This document shows, one piece after another, positions 1 through 8,060 of a stretch of DNA of 64,000 nt. This DNA is from Fibrella aestuarina BUZ 2 (GTDB lineage: Bacteria > Bacteroidota > Bacteroidia > Cytophagales > Spirosomataceae), in NCBI RefSeq assembly GCF_000331105.1, contig NC_020054.1, positions 4,804,555-4,868,554 on the forward strand, read 5' to 3'. The notes beneath the pieces were generated by a model. The model was not told where the DNA came from. It saw only the letters and a program-made list of their open reading frames with translations, and did no database searches. Both the position numbers and the translations under genes were made by a program. The first letter of the stretch is position 1. Each line of letters starts with the position of its first letter.

Positions 1-1386
1 AGAGAGAATTTGCAATCTGAAATAGAGGCTCTTGTAGGCTTAAAAGAAGAAGATAATGATGATACAACACAAAGTACTCTAAGCAGCTACATAAAAATAT
101 TAAGCAACTTTTACAATGTGCTCAGTATTGTTTTAGATCAAGAGCAGAGCAACAAAGAGCAATGGGACAAATTCTTATCTTTTTTGCCTAATTTTATAAT
201 ATTTAAATCATTTGAAGATATTTTACCAAACAGTATATCTTTTGAAAAACTCAAAGAGTCACCATTTATCCAAGATCTCGCATCAGTTAGTAGTATTGAT
301 GTTGAACTATTATTATCAAGCGATACTCGCCGTAAAATAAAGCACAAGGGCGACATAAATTTTAACATAAACACCACTTACTCAACATATTGGAACCAAG
401 ACAAGACTGAGTTAAAAATTGATTGGGATTCAAATGATTTAACCTTCTGGGTTGAAGAAGAATCGGAATTATATAGCCCAACTCAGAGAAGCAAGGGGAA
501 ACAATGGCATCTATCATTCTATTTAAAGACTTCAGCTAGGACTATTGACAATAAAACAAATATTCTCTTAGTTGATGAACCAGGCCTGTTTTTACACGCT
601 AAAGCTCAGAGAGACATATATGATAGATTATTAAATACATCTCAAAATCAAAATATACAGTCTTTATTTACAACGCATTCACCATACCTTATTCGTCATG
701 ATGAACTTCAAAGAATAAGGTTAGTCCAGAAAAGCAGTATCAAATTAGGCACACAAATTATTTCAAAACTACATGCTGTCTCTGATAAAGAGACATTGAC
801 CCCGATAATGACTGCTATTGGCTTAGAATTGAACCAAGGTATTCAAAACATTAATCAAGCAAACAACATTGTCGTTGAAGGCCCGTCAGATGTGCATTAT
901 TTTAATGCCTTTTCAACTCTAATTAATGATAAGAGCATAAATTTTGTATTTGGCGGTGGCTCAGGTAATATGGGAAACATTGGCGCCATACTTACCGGAT
1001 GGGGATGTAACGTTGGATACATCTATGATAATGATAAGGGCAAAGCTGATGGAGTGAAAAATTTGAAAAACACTTGGTTTGTTGATGGAAGTCAAATATT
1101 TTCAGTAACAGATATACTGAACGGATCTATAGAAGACATCTTTACAGTAGAAGAGTTCAAGCTCTATATATTGGAGGATGAAGAACAAGAAATATCAGGA
1201 ACAGTGTCTGATTTTATGAAAAGCTCAGGTAAGTTCAAGTCTAAAATCAATAAGGTACTTGCTTCAAAAAAATTCTTAACATCTGTAAATAAAAAATCTG
1301 TCAACTTATCTGAAGAAACCTTAACAAAAATTCGCAACGTTTTTGAAAATCTGAAAAGTATATTCTATAATTCGCATAATAGTTAG
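1..1386 (+). CDS. OLD-family ATPase/TOPRIM nuclease, N-terminus outside window
   Basis: The reading frame is open to the left edge, so the N-terminal part with Walker A is missing. The visible part has an ABC-type signature (SKGKQWHLSF), a Walker B strand (ILLVDEPGLFLH) and an H-switch (FTTHSPYLI). A TOPRIM domain follows, with its acidic residue in VVEGPSD and a D-x-D in YDNDKGK. This order is that of OLD (overcoming lysogenization defect) nucleases, which cleave DNA and often act in phage defence. The gene is AT-rich, unlike the GC-rich core that follows. No UvrD-like helicase lies downstream, so a Gabija pair is not supported on that side. The family call is firm; the cellular role is inferred. 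Confidence 0.8.
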   Translation, partial: RENLQSEIEALVGLKEEDNDDTTQSTLSSYIKILSNFYNVLSIVLDQEQSNKEQWDKFLSFLPNFIIFKSFEDILPNSISFEKLKESPFIQDLASVSSIDVELLLSSDTRRKIKHKGDINFNINTTYSTYWNQDKTELKIDWDSNDLTFWVEEESELYSPTQRSKGKQWHLSFYLKTSARTIDNKTNILLVDEPGLFLHAKAQRDIYDRLLNTSQNQNIQSLFTTHSPYLIRHDELQRIRLVQKSSIKLGTQIISKLHAVSDKETLTPIMTAIGLELNQGIQNINQANNIVVEGPSDVHYFNAFSTLINDKSINFVFGGGSGNMGNIGAILTGWGCNVGYIYDNDKGKADGVKNLKNTWFVDGSQIFSVTDILNGSIEDIFTVEEFKLYILEDEEQEISGTVSDFMKSSGKFKSKINKVLASKKFLTSVNKKSVNLSEETLTKIRNVFENLKSIFYNSHNS

Positions 1387-1485
1387 TGTTTGTTTGAAAC
1401 TACCACAATAAGCTCATCCTGTTTCGATGCCGCTTACTGCTAACACATTATTGTGTCAACATTTGTTTTGACGTGTGAAATTATA

Positions 1486-1932
1486 TCATTTGATAAAGTG
1501 ATCGAAAACATTGATCTGCTCCCGCTTCCGTCGCTCGCTCAAATGAACATACAGCATAGTTGTTTTAATTGAACTGTGGCCCATGTAGGCTTGAAGTGTT
1601 ACCACATCGCCGCCTAGCTCAATGAAGTTAGTGCCAAATGTATGTCGGGCAGTGTGAGTGCTCATCTTAATAGTCCAGCCAAGCGAATCCGCGATTTTGC
1701 GTAATTGTCGGTTGGTGTATTGCTCGGTATACGTGGCAAAAAGCCGACCAGCATTTGCCGTTATAAACCGCTTGGCAATGGGGTATAAAGGAATGGATAT
1801 CGTCTTGTGTTTGCTGTTGCGTGTCTTATGGGCGTTGAACACTAGGCAGTCCTCAAGGATGTCTTCTGCCTTAACGCGTTGAATGTCAGAACAGGCCAGT
1901 GAAGCAGGAGAACAGAAGATATTAGAGGATGC
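1486..1932 (-). pseudogene. Tyrosine recombinase remnant, C-terminal catalytic domain
   Basis: The translation shows the end of a tyrosine recombinase: an HxxR box (HTARH), a second His in MGHSS and the nucleophile Tyr in TMLYVHL. The usual first catalytic Arg motif (TGLRxSD) reads ASLACSD, so that Arg is lost, and no N-terminal arm or core-binding domain is encoded. The frame stays open to 2079 but upstream of about 1932 it reads through non-coding DNA and into the tRNA. It is probably the decayed integrase of the island holding the OLD gene, stranded beside tRNA-Met. Confidence 0.75.
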
Positions 1933-2007
1933 AGTACTTGGCGGCCGGTAAGTGGGGTTATCCCTGATGGCACGTGCATTACTTGCACCGACGGTGCGGT
2001 AGTGCAC

Positions 2008-2046
2008 GAAAACGCCCCGCAACTCAACTAGCTGCGGGGCGTTTTC
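2008..2046. terminator. Rho-independent terminator behind tRNA-Met
   Basis: A 14-bp perfect stem (GAAAACGCCCCGCA with its complement) has a short loop. On the minus strand it lies 3 nt past the 3' end of the tRNA and ends in a run of T, as expected for the tRNA terminator. Confidence 0.75.
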
Positions 2047-2048
2047 TG

Positions 2049-2122
2049 TGGGCCAGCCTGGGCTCGAACCAGGGACCACCTGATTATGAGTCAGGTGCTC
2101 TAACCAACTGAGCTACAAGCCC
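2049..2122 (-). tRNA. tRNA-Met (CAU anticodon)
   Basis: The minus strand folds as a 74-nt cloverleaf. The acceptor begins GGGCTTG, the D-arm is AGCTCAGTTGGTTAGAGC, the anticodon loop is CTCATAA, and the T-arm is CCTGG-TTCGAGC-CCAGG. The acceptor has one T-T mismatch at pair 6-67. CCA is not encoded. The CAU anticodon also fits tRNA-Ile2, which is lysidine-modified by TilS (encoded at 10422-11783), but the body resembles elongator tRNA-Met. Confidence 0.88.
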
Positions 2123-2310
2123 TTGCCTTATCTGACAAAGCAGTAAGACGGCACAAAAATACGCCATTTCGCTAAATTGTGCGCGATTTGATGGAATTTT
2201 ATGGGCGAATGAAGCCTCTTGCCAGATAGCCGCAAGCGGTAATGCGTTAGCCAACAGGGTCTAACGTACCCAAGCCATCCGATCAAGCGCTGCCAACTGG
2301 CCTCCGTCCC

Positions 2311-3573
2311 ATGACCAACCGCAAGAAGTTACTCAACGATCCTGTCTACGGCTTTATCAGCATCTCGTCGCCGCTGCTGTTCGACCTGATCGAACACCCT
2401 TACTTCCAGCGGTTACGGCGTATCAAACAATTGGGGCTGTCGGAATACGTCTACCCCGGCGCGTTGCACACCCGCTTTCACCACGCCCTGGGCGCCATGC
2501 ACCTGATGGGGCAGGCCACCGCCACGCTATGCAGCAAAGGGCACCAACTCTCCGAGGCCGAATGTGAAGCCGCGCAGATCGCCATTCTGCTGCACGACAT
2601 TGGTCACGGCCCCTTCTCGCACGTGCTCGAATGCTGCATTCTGGAAGACGTTCACCACGAGCAGATCTCGCTCATGCTCATGCACGACCTCAACCGGCAG
2701 TTTGGGGGGGCGCTGTCGCTGGCCATCCAGATGTTTGAAGGAACGTACCCACGACCGTTTTTCCATCAGCTGATTTCGAGTCAGCTCGATATGGACCGGA
2801 TGGATTACCTCAACCGCGACTGTTTCTACACGGGCGTGGCCGAGGGCGCCATCGGTGCCGAACGGATCATCAAAATGCTCGACCTGGCCGACGATCAGCT
2901 GGTGGTGGAAGACAAAGGCATCCTGAGCGTCGAGAACTTCCTGAACGCCCGGCGGCTCATGTACTGGCAGGTATACCTCCACAAAACGTCGATCTGCTGC
3001 GAGTCGATGCTGGTGCAGATTCTGCGGCGGGCCCGTTTTCTAGCGCGCAACCCCGACATCGGTCACGAACCCATCGACGCTCTGCCCGACTTCATGCTGT
3101 TTCTGCGGGGCACCATTTCCCTGACCGATTTCATGTCGGACACCACGTACCTGCAGGCCTTTACCCACCTCGACGATTACGACATCTGGGGCTGCGTAAA
3201 AGCCTGGGCCAACCACTCCGACCTTGTGCTCGCCACCCTCTGCCGAATGCTGCTTGATCGGCACCTGTTCAAAATCATGCTGTCGACCGAACCCTTTGCC
3301 CCCACGCTGGTCGACGAACTGGCGCAGCAGCTTCGTAGCAAGGGCCTTTCCGACGACGAACTGTCGTACTTCCTGGTGGAAGGGCAAGCCTCCAACGCCG
3401 CTTACCTGCCCGCCATCGACTCCATCCGGATCAAGTCCAAAAACGGCTACGTGCGCGACATTGCCGACGCCTCCGACCTGGCCAACATCGGTGCTCTCTC
3501 GACCATTGTGCGGCGTCACTATATCTGCTGGGCGCGCGAGCTGGCCTGGGAGGCCAAGGCCAAGCAGGTTTGA
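2311..3573 (+). CDS. HD-domain phosphohydrolase (dGTPase-like)
   Basis: This 420-residue protein begins with the typical PVYGFISI segment. It carries the HD metal-binding set: His around residues 57-58 (TRFHHALG), the His-Asp pair at 95-96 (LLHDIGHGPFSH) and a later Asp in SSQLDMDRMDYL. The family hydrolyses (d)NTPs or related phosphate esters, and members are often called deoxyguanosine triphosphate triphosphohydrolase-like. It sits just upstream of the lpx genes, a common arrangement in Bacteroidota. The substrate cannot be told from sequence. Confidence 0.85.
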   Translation: MTNRKKLLNDPVYGFISISSPLLFDLIEHPYFQRLRRIKQLGLSEYVYPGALHTRFHHALGAMHLMGQATATLCSKGHQLSEAECEAAQIAILLHDIGHGPFSHVLECCILEDVHHEQISLMLMHDLNRQFGGALSLAIQMFEGTYPRPFFHQLISSQLDMDRMDYLNRDCFYTGVAEGAIGAERIIKMLDLADDQLVVEDKGILSVENFLNARRLMYWQVYLHKTSICCESMLVQILRRARFLARNPDIGHEPIDALPDFMLFLRGTISLTDFMSDTTYLQAFTHLDDYDIWGCVKAWANHSDLVLATLCRMLLDRHLFKIMLSTEPFAPTLVDELAQQLRSKGLSDDELSYFLVEGQASNAAYLPAIDSIRIKSKNGYVRDIADASDLANIGALSTIVRRHYICWARELAWEAKAKQV

Positions 3574-3575
3574 GG

Positions 3576-3660
3576 TTTGGTGTATACCGTTTGACGTTAA
3601 CACCCTGGTAAACCAGCATTAGCCAACGCCGTACAGTAAACACCAAACGCCAAACCCTGT
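3576..3660. repeat. Imperfect intergenic inverted repeat (GTTTGG word type)
   Basis: The spacer between the HD gene and lpxD contains GGTTTGGTGTATACCGTTTG near its left side and the imperfect reverse complement, built on CACCAAACGCCAAACC, on its right side. It is one of a set of word-based inverted repeats at gene ends in this window. Confidence 0.5.
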
Positions 3661-3780
3661 ACAGGGGTAACAATAAATTGAATTAATTGGCCATTTATAC
3701 GAATAGTGCAATTTGTTGGTTACCTTGCGACCCTATTGTCGGCCCAGACAACCACTGTTTTTTTCGGGCATGAATCGCAA

Positions 3781-4836
3781 ATGGAGTTTACAGTCAGGCA
3801 GATAGCCGCTCTACTGGATGGGGAAGTAAACGGGGACGACACATTAACAGTCAGCCGTTTAGCCAAAATTGAAGAAGCAACAACGGGCAGCATTTCTTTC
3901 CTTTCCAACCTAAAATACGAGCCCTATCTGTACAGCACTGGCGCATCGGCCGTCATTGTTGACCGCTCCTTTACGCCCCGCGAACCGGTTGCGGCGGCGC
4001 TTATTTTGGTCGAAAACTCCTATTCCGCGTTCACCCGATTATTAGAAGAGTACCATCGGCAGCTTACGTTTGCCCGGGTGGGTATCGAGCAGCCAACGTA
4101 CCTGCACGCGAGTAGCCAACTCGGTGAGCACGTGTATGTTGGCGCATTTGCCTACGTTGGCAAAAACTGCCGCATCGGGTCGAACGTGAAGATTTACCCC
4201 CACGTGTACATTGGCGATAATGTCACAATCGGTGATAATACCGTCATCCACTCGGGGGCCAAACTCATCGATAACACGGTGGTTGGCAAGTTTTGCGTCA
4301 TCCACCCCAACGCCGTCATTGGCTCCGATGGCTTTGGCTTTGCCCCCCAGCCCGATGGCACTTACAAAACCATCCCGCAGTTGGGCAACGTGATCCTCGA
4401 AGACTTCGTCAGCGTGGGCACCAATACCACGATCGACTGCGCCACGATGGGCTCGACGATCATCCGGCAGGGGGCCAAGCTCGACAACCTCATTCAGATT
4501 GGCCACAACGTCGAAATTGGCCGCAATACCGTGATTGCCGCCCAAACCGGCGTGTCGGGTTCGACCAAGATTGGGGAGAACTGCGTGGTGGCGGGGCAGG
4601 TCGGCTTTGCCGGGCACCTGATCATCGCCAACAACACCCGATTTGGCGCCCAAACCGGCGTGTCGAAGTCAGTGAAAGAAGAAGGGCAGTCGCTCAACGG
4701 CTCGCCCGCTTTCGATCTGAAAGACTCCCTGCGCGCGGCGGCCGTTCATCGCCGGCTGCCCGATCTGGAACGGCGACTTATTGACCTTGAAAAAGAAGTG
4801 CAGCGTCAGCAACGTACCGAATCTGGGCAAGCCTAG
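3781..4836 (+). CDS. lpxD: UDP-3-O-acylglucosamine N-acyltransferase LpxD
   Basis: LpxD adds the N-linked hydroxyacyl chain to UDP-3-O-acyl-GlcN in lipid A synthesis. The 351-residue product has the N-terminal uridine-binding domain (MEFTVRQIAALLDG), then left-handed beta-helix hexapeptide repeats (residues ~105-320), then a C-terminal helix. The expected catalytic His lies in IQIGHNV. I start at 3781 because the family N-terminus begins there; an in-frame extension to 3706 has no homology-like content. lpxC-fabZ and lpxA follow on the same strand, forming a lipid A operon. Confidence 0.95.
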   Translation: MEFTVRQIAALLDGEVNGDDTLTVSRLAKIEEATTGSISFLSNLKYEPYLYSTGASAVIVDRSFTPREPVAAALILVENSYSAFTRLLEEYHRQLTFARVGIEQPTYLHASSQLGEHVYVGAFAYVGKNCRIGSNVKIYPHVYIGDNVTIGDNTVIHSGAKLIDNTVVGKFCVIHPNAVIGSDGFGFAPQPDGTYKTIPQLGNVILEDFVSVGTNTTIDCATMGSTIIRQGAKLDNLIQIGHNVEIGRNTVIAAQTGVSGSTKIGENCVVAGQVGFAGHLIIANNTRFGAQTGVSKSVKEEGQSLNGSPAFDLKDSLRAAAVHRRLPDLERRLIDLEKEVQRQQRTESGQA

Positions 4837-4895
4837 GCACCTAGTCGCTCCTGGCAGCTCAACGTTTCTCTTCAGTGACTGCGTACTAAACAAAC

Positions 4896-6290
4896 ATGAA
4901 TATTAAACAGCAAACCATCCAGAAGGCCGTCTCAGTATCGGGCGTAGGCTTGCATACCGGCGTGTCGGCAACGATGACGTTTATGCCCGCCCCGGCCAAT
5001 CATGGGTTCAAATTTCAGCGTATTGATCTGCCGGGCCAACCCACCGTCGACGCCGACGTCGACTTCGTGGTGGATCTGTCGCGCGGCACAACGCTCGAAC
5101 AAAATGGGGCGCGGGTGCACACCGTCGAACATACACTGGCCGCGTTGGTAGGCCTGCAAATCGACAACGCGCTCATTCAGCTCGACGGCCCCGAACCGCC
5201 CATCATGGATGGCTCATCGATCAAGTTCGTCGAGGCGCTTCAGTTTGCCGGTATCGAAGAGCAAAACGCCGATCGTAAGTATTTCGAAGTTAGCGAATTC
5301 GTTCATTACCGCAACCCCGAAAAAGACATCGAGATTGCGGCCCTGCCCCTCAACGACTACCGCCTGACGGTAATGGTCGACTACAACTCGCAGGTAATCA
5401 GCAGCCAACACGCGTCGCTCAACGACCTCACGCTGTTTGCCGACGAAATCGCCTCGTGCCGCACGTTCGTGTTCCTGCACGAGCTGGAAATGCTCTATAA
5501 GCAGAACCTGATCAAAGGCGGCGACCTGAGCAACGCCATCGTGATCGTCGACCGCGACGTCGACGAAGACGAGCTGGATCATCTGGCCAAGATGCTCAAC
5601 AAATCGAAGGTGGGTGTCAACAAGCAGGCGGGGATTCTGAACAACCTGCAGCTGCATTACCCCAACGAGATGGCCCGCCACAAGCTGCTCGACATGCTGG
5701 GCGATCTGGCCCTGATTGGGCGGCCCATCAAGGCGCAGATTCTGGCGGCGCGGCCCGGCCACGCGGCCAACGTGGCGTTTGCCAAGAAAATCAAGAGCCT
5801 GATTCAGAAGAATGCGCAGAATCAGGTACCGCAGTACGACCCGAAACAGCCGCCGATCTTCGACATCAACCGCATCGCACAGCTGCTGCCCCACCGCTAC
5901 CCGTTCCAGATGGTCGACAAGATCATCGCGCTGGACGAAAGCAGTGTCATCGGCATCAAAAACGTGACGATGAACGAGCCGTACTTCCCCGGCCACTTCC
6001 CCGGCAACCCCGTAATGCCGGGCGTGATGCAGCTGGAAGCCATGGCGCAAACGGGTGGCATTCTGGTACTGAGCACCGTGCCCGACCCCGAAAACTACTG
6101 GCCGTACCTGATCGGGATCGAAAATTGCCGGTTCCGCCGCAACGTATTGCCCGGCGACACGGTAATCTTTCGGTGTGAGTTCACCTCGCCCATGAAACGC
6201 GGCATCGTTAAAATGCAGGGACGTGGGTATGTGAACAACAACCTTGTCTGCGAAGCCGACATGATCGCGAGTCTGGTGAAAAAGAAATAG
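4896..6290 (+). CDS. lpxC-fabZ: Bifunctional LpxC deacetylase / FabZ dehydratase
   Basis: This is a 464-residue fusion. The N-terminal ~305 residues are LpxC, the zinc-dependent UDP-3-O-acyl-GlcNAc deacetylase and committed step of lipid A synthesis. Zinc ligands appear in VHTVEHTLAAL and RHKLLDMLGD. From about residue 320 the protein is FabZ, (3R)-hydroxyacyl-ACP dehydratase, with LLPHRYPFQMVD and the active-site His in FPGHFPGNPVMPG. The fusion joins lipid A and fatty-acid synthesis, which compete for the same hydroxyacyl-ACP, and is a known feature of Bacteroidota. Confidence 0.95.
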   Translation: MNIKQQTIQKAVSVSGVGLHTGVSATMTFMPAPANHGFKFQRIDLPGQPTVDADVDFVVDLSRGTTLEQNGARVHTVEHTLAALVGLQIDNALIQLDGPEPPIMDGSSIKFVEALQFAGIEEQNADRKYFEVSEFVHYRNPEKDIEIAALPLNDYRLTVMVDYNSQVISSQHASLNDLTLFADEIASCRTFVFLHELEMLYKQNLIKGGDLSNAIVIVDRDVDEDELDHLAKMLNKSKVGVNKQAGILNNLQLHYPNEMARHKLLDMLGDLALIGRPIKAQILAARPGHAANVAFAKKIKSLIQKNAQNQVPQYDPKQPPIFDINRIAQLLPHRYPFQMVDKIIALDESSVIGIKNVTMNEPYFPGHFPGNPVMPGVMQLEAMAQTGGILVLSTVPDPENYWPYLIGIENCRFRRNVLPGDTVIFRCEFTSPMKRGIVKMQGRGYVNNNLVCEADMIASLVKKK

Positions 6291-6294
6291 TTCA

Positions 6295-6356
6295 CTGTTC
6301 ACCGTTCTCTGTCGGCTGTTGCTCTCTCCCAACAGGCAACTGACGACAGTGAACAG
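6295..6356. repeat. Inverted repeat between lpxC-fabZ and lpxA
   Basis: CTGTTCAC at 6295-6302 is mirrored by GTGAACAG at 6349-6356. Inside these arms CTGTCGGCTGTTGC is nearly complementary to GCAACTGACGACAG, so most of the spacer can fold into one imperfect hairpin. It uses the same GTTCACCG word as the repeat before recN. Confidence 0.55.
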
Positions 6357-6377
6357 CGGACTTTTTTAACAGTACAG

Positions 6378-7169
6378 ATGATTCAACCATTAGCCTACGT
6401 CCATCCCGAAGCTAAGATTGCTCAGAATGTGGTCATTGAGCCTTTCGCCATTATCCACAAGGACGTTGAGATAAAAGAAGGTACCTGGATTGGCTCCCAC
6501 GCGGTGATCAATTCCGGCGCTCGCATTGGCCGTAACTGCAAGGTCTATCCGGGCGCTGTCATTGCGGGCACGCCCCAGGACCTGAAGTTCAAAGGCGAGA
6601 TTACCCAGGCCATCATTGGCGACAACACCACCATTCGTGAATACGCGACCATCAGCCGCGGCACCGAAGAGCACTGGAAAACCGAGATTGGTTCAGACTG
6701 CCTCATCATGGCCTACGCCCACGTGGCGCACGATTGCCGCATCGGCAACCACTGCATCCTGACCAACAACGTGCAGATGGCCGGCCATGTGTACATGGGC
6801 GACTGGGCGATCATCGGCGGGTCGAGCTCGGTGCTTCAGTTTACTAAAATCGGGGCACACGCCATGATTTCGGGCGGGTCACTGGTACGGAAAGACGTAC
6901 CCCCGTTTACCAAAGCGGCCCGCGAACCCCTCTCCTATGCCGGTATTAACTCGGTGGGGCTGCGTCGTCGGGGGTTCACCAACGAGCAAATCAACGAGAT
7001 TCAGGAGATCTATCGGTACGTGTTCCTGCGGGGCCTCAACAACGCCGAGGCGCTCAACCGAATCGAACTCGACATTCCCGCCACGGCCGAACGCGACGAA
7101 ATTCTCAATTTCATCCGCAACTCGGAGCGGGGCATCATGAAAGGCCCCGGCAGCAGCAGCGGGGAGTAA
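6378..7169 (+). CDS. lpxA: UDP-GlcNAc O-acyltransferase LpxA
   Basis: LpxA is the first enzyme of lipid A synthesis and transfers a hydroxyacyl chain from ACP to UDP-GlcNAc. The 263-residue product is close to the family norm. It has hexapeptide repeats over residues ~1-190 and a helical C-terminus with the usual GLRRRGF segment. The catalytic His is in AYAHVAHDC, and NNVQMAGHV follows as in the family. It is the third lpx gene in the row, 87 nt after lpxC-fabZ. Confidence 0.95.
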   Translation: MIQPLAYVHPEAKIAQNVVIEPFAIIHKDVEIKEGTWIGSHAVINSGARIGRNCKVYPGAVIAGTPQDLKFKGEITQAIIGDNTTIREYATISRGTEEHWKTEIGSDCLIMAYAHVAHDCRIGNHCILTNNVQMAGHVYMGDWAIIGGSSSVLQFTKIGAHAMISGGSLVRKDVPPFTKAAREPLSYAGINSVGLRRRGFTNEQINEIQEIYRYVFLRGLNNAEALNRIELDIPATAERDEILNFIRNSERGIMKGPGSSSGE

Positions 7170-7177
7170 TGTTGAAT

Positions 7178-7259
7178 GCACAATGAATAATGGACAATGC
7201 ACAATGAGGTTGCACATCCTGGGTTGGCGCTGGTTCGTTGTCCATTATTCATTGTGCAT
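7178..7259. repeat. Inverted repeat, 21-bp perfect arms (ATTGTNCATT words)
   Basis: Arms at 7178-7198 and 7239-7259 are perfectly complementary. They are composed of the words TGCACAATG and AATAATGGACAATG. The spacer separates lpxA from the ABC transporter gene. There is no T-run directly behind, so it is not a classic terminator. Confidence 0.8.
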
Positions 7260-7276
7260 TGTCCATTCCTTTTTCA

Positions 7277-7906
7277 ATGATCATCACGGCTCAACAGCTT
7301 GGCAAAAAGTACCGCCGCGAATGGATCTTCCGCGGCGTTGATCTGACGCTGTCGGCCGGAAACAGCTACACGTTTGTTGGCCCCAACGGGAGTGGCAAAT
7401 CGACCCTGCTACAGGTCTTGGCCGGTATGCAGCCTTCGTCGGCCGGTACGCTGACTTATACCCACGCCGGACAGCCGCTTGCCGATGAGCACTGGTACCG
7501 CCACATGGTGCTGGCCGCCCCCTACCTCGAACTGATCGAGGAATTGACGCTGACCGAATTGCTCACGTTTCATGGCCGCTTCAAACCTTTTCGGGCCAAC
7601 GCCAACGTACCTGAGCTCATCGACCGCATGCAGTTGAGCCACGCTCGCAACAAAGAGATTAAGTTTTATTCGTCGGGAATGAAGCAGCGGGTGAAGCTGG
7701 GGCTGGCCTTTTTCTCCGATGCCCAGCTGGTCATGCTCGACGAGCCAACGGCCAACCTAGACTGGCAGGGAGCTGCCTGGTACAAAGAACACGTACTCCA
7801 ACTCCCGCCCGACGTCTTGCTGCTGATTGGCTCCAATCAACCCAGCGAATACGACTTTTTCCCCCGTGCACACGCCAACGTCATCGAGGTGACGCAGTGG
7901 AAATAA
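7277..7906 (+). CDS. ABC transporter ATP-binding protein
   Basis: A 209-residue ATPase. Walker A is GPNGSGKST, the signature is a divergent YSSGMKQR in place of LSGGQ, and Walker B is LVMLDEPT. The start at 7277 (MIITAQQLGKKY) is preferred because the upstream in-frame ATG at 7238 lies inside the repeat arm. No permease is adjacent: lpxA is upstream and a convergent gene is downstream. The divergent signature resembles CcmA or gliding-type exporters, but the substrate cannot be assigned. Confidence 0.85.
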   Translation: MIITAQQLGKKYRREWIFRGVDLTLSAGNSYTFVGPNGSGKSTLLQVLAGMQPSSAGTLTYTHAGQPLADEHWYRHMVLAAPYLELIEELTLTELLTFHGRFKPFRANANVPELIDRMQLSHARNKEIKFYSSGMKQRVKLGLAFFSDAQLVMLDEPTANLDWQGAAWYKEHVLQLPPDVLLLIGSNQPSEYDFFPRAHANVIEVTQWK

Positions 7907-7908
7907 GG

Positions 7909-7930
7909 CCAGTCGGGATGCCCCGACTGG
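7909..7930. terminator. Short hairpin behind the ABC ATPase gene
   Basis: CCAGTCGGG and CCCGACTGG form a 9-bp stem with a 4-nt loop, 3 nt after the stop codon. There is no T-run, so its strength as a terminator is unclear. Confidence 0.5.
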
Positions 7931-7974
7931 ATAGTAGGCTGGTAACAGTGCAAAGCCGTTCATGGTAATCAAGG

Positions 7975-8048
7975 CAAACGAACGTACCTGAACAGCAAAA
8001 GCCCGGAGTGTAGTCGTCGGCTTTTTGCTGTTCAGGTACGTTCGTTTG
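7975..8048. terminator. Convergent terminator-like inverted repeat
   Basis: Arms at 7975-8003 and 8019-8048 pair over about 29 bp with one bulge. Each arm contains the ACGTACC heptamer and an A/T tract. It sits between the convergent ABC ATPase and PorE-like genes and probably ends both transcripts. Confidence 0.7.
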
Positions 8049-8060
8049 CTGGCGTTTGCT

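Noticed and set aside
1..1386. Gabija GajA call
   Set aside because: The OLD architecture fits, but no UvrD-like GajB follows and the N-terminus is outside the window, so only the broader family is claimed.
1658..1882. Plus-strand ORF over the integrase remnant
   Set aside because: It is the complement of the recombinase reading frame and has no independent support.
5214..6332. 372-residue minus-strand ORF over lpxC-fabZ
   Set aside because: Shadow frame of a certain gene, with the same skewed composition and no recognisable domain.
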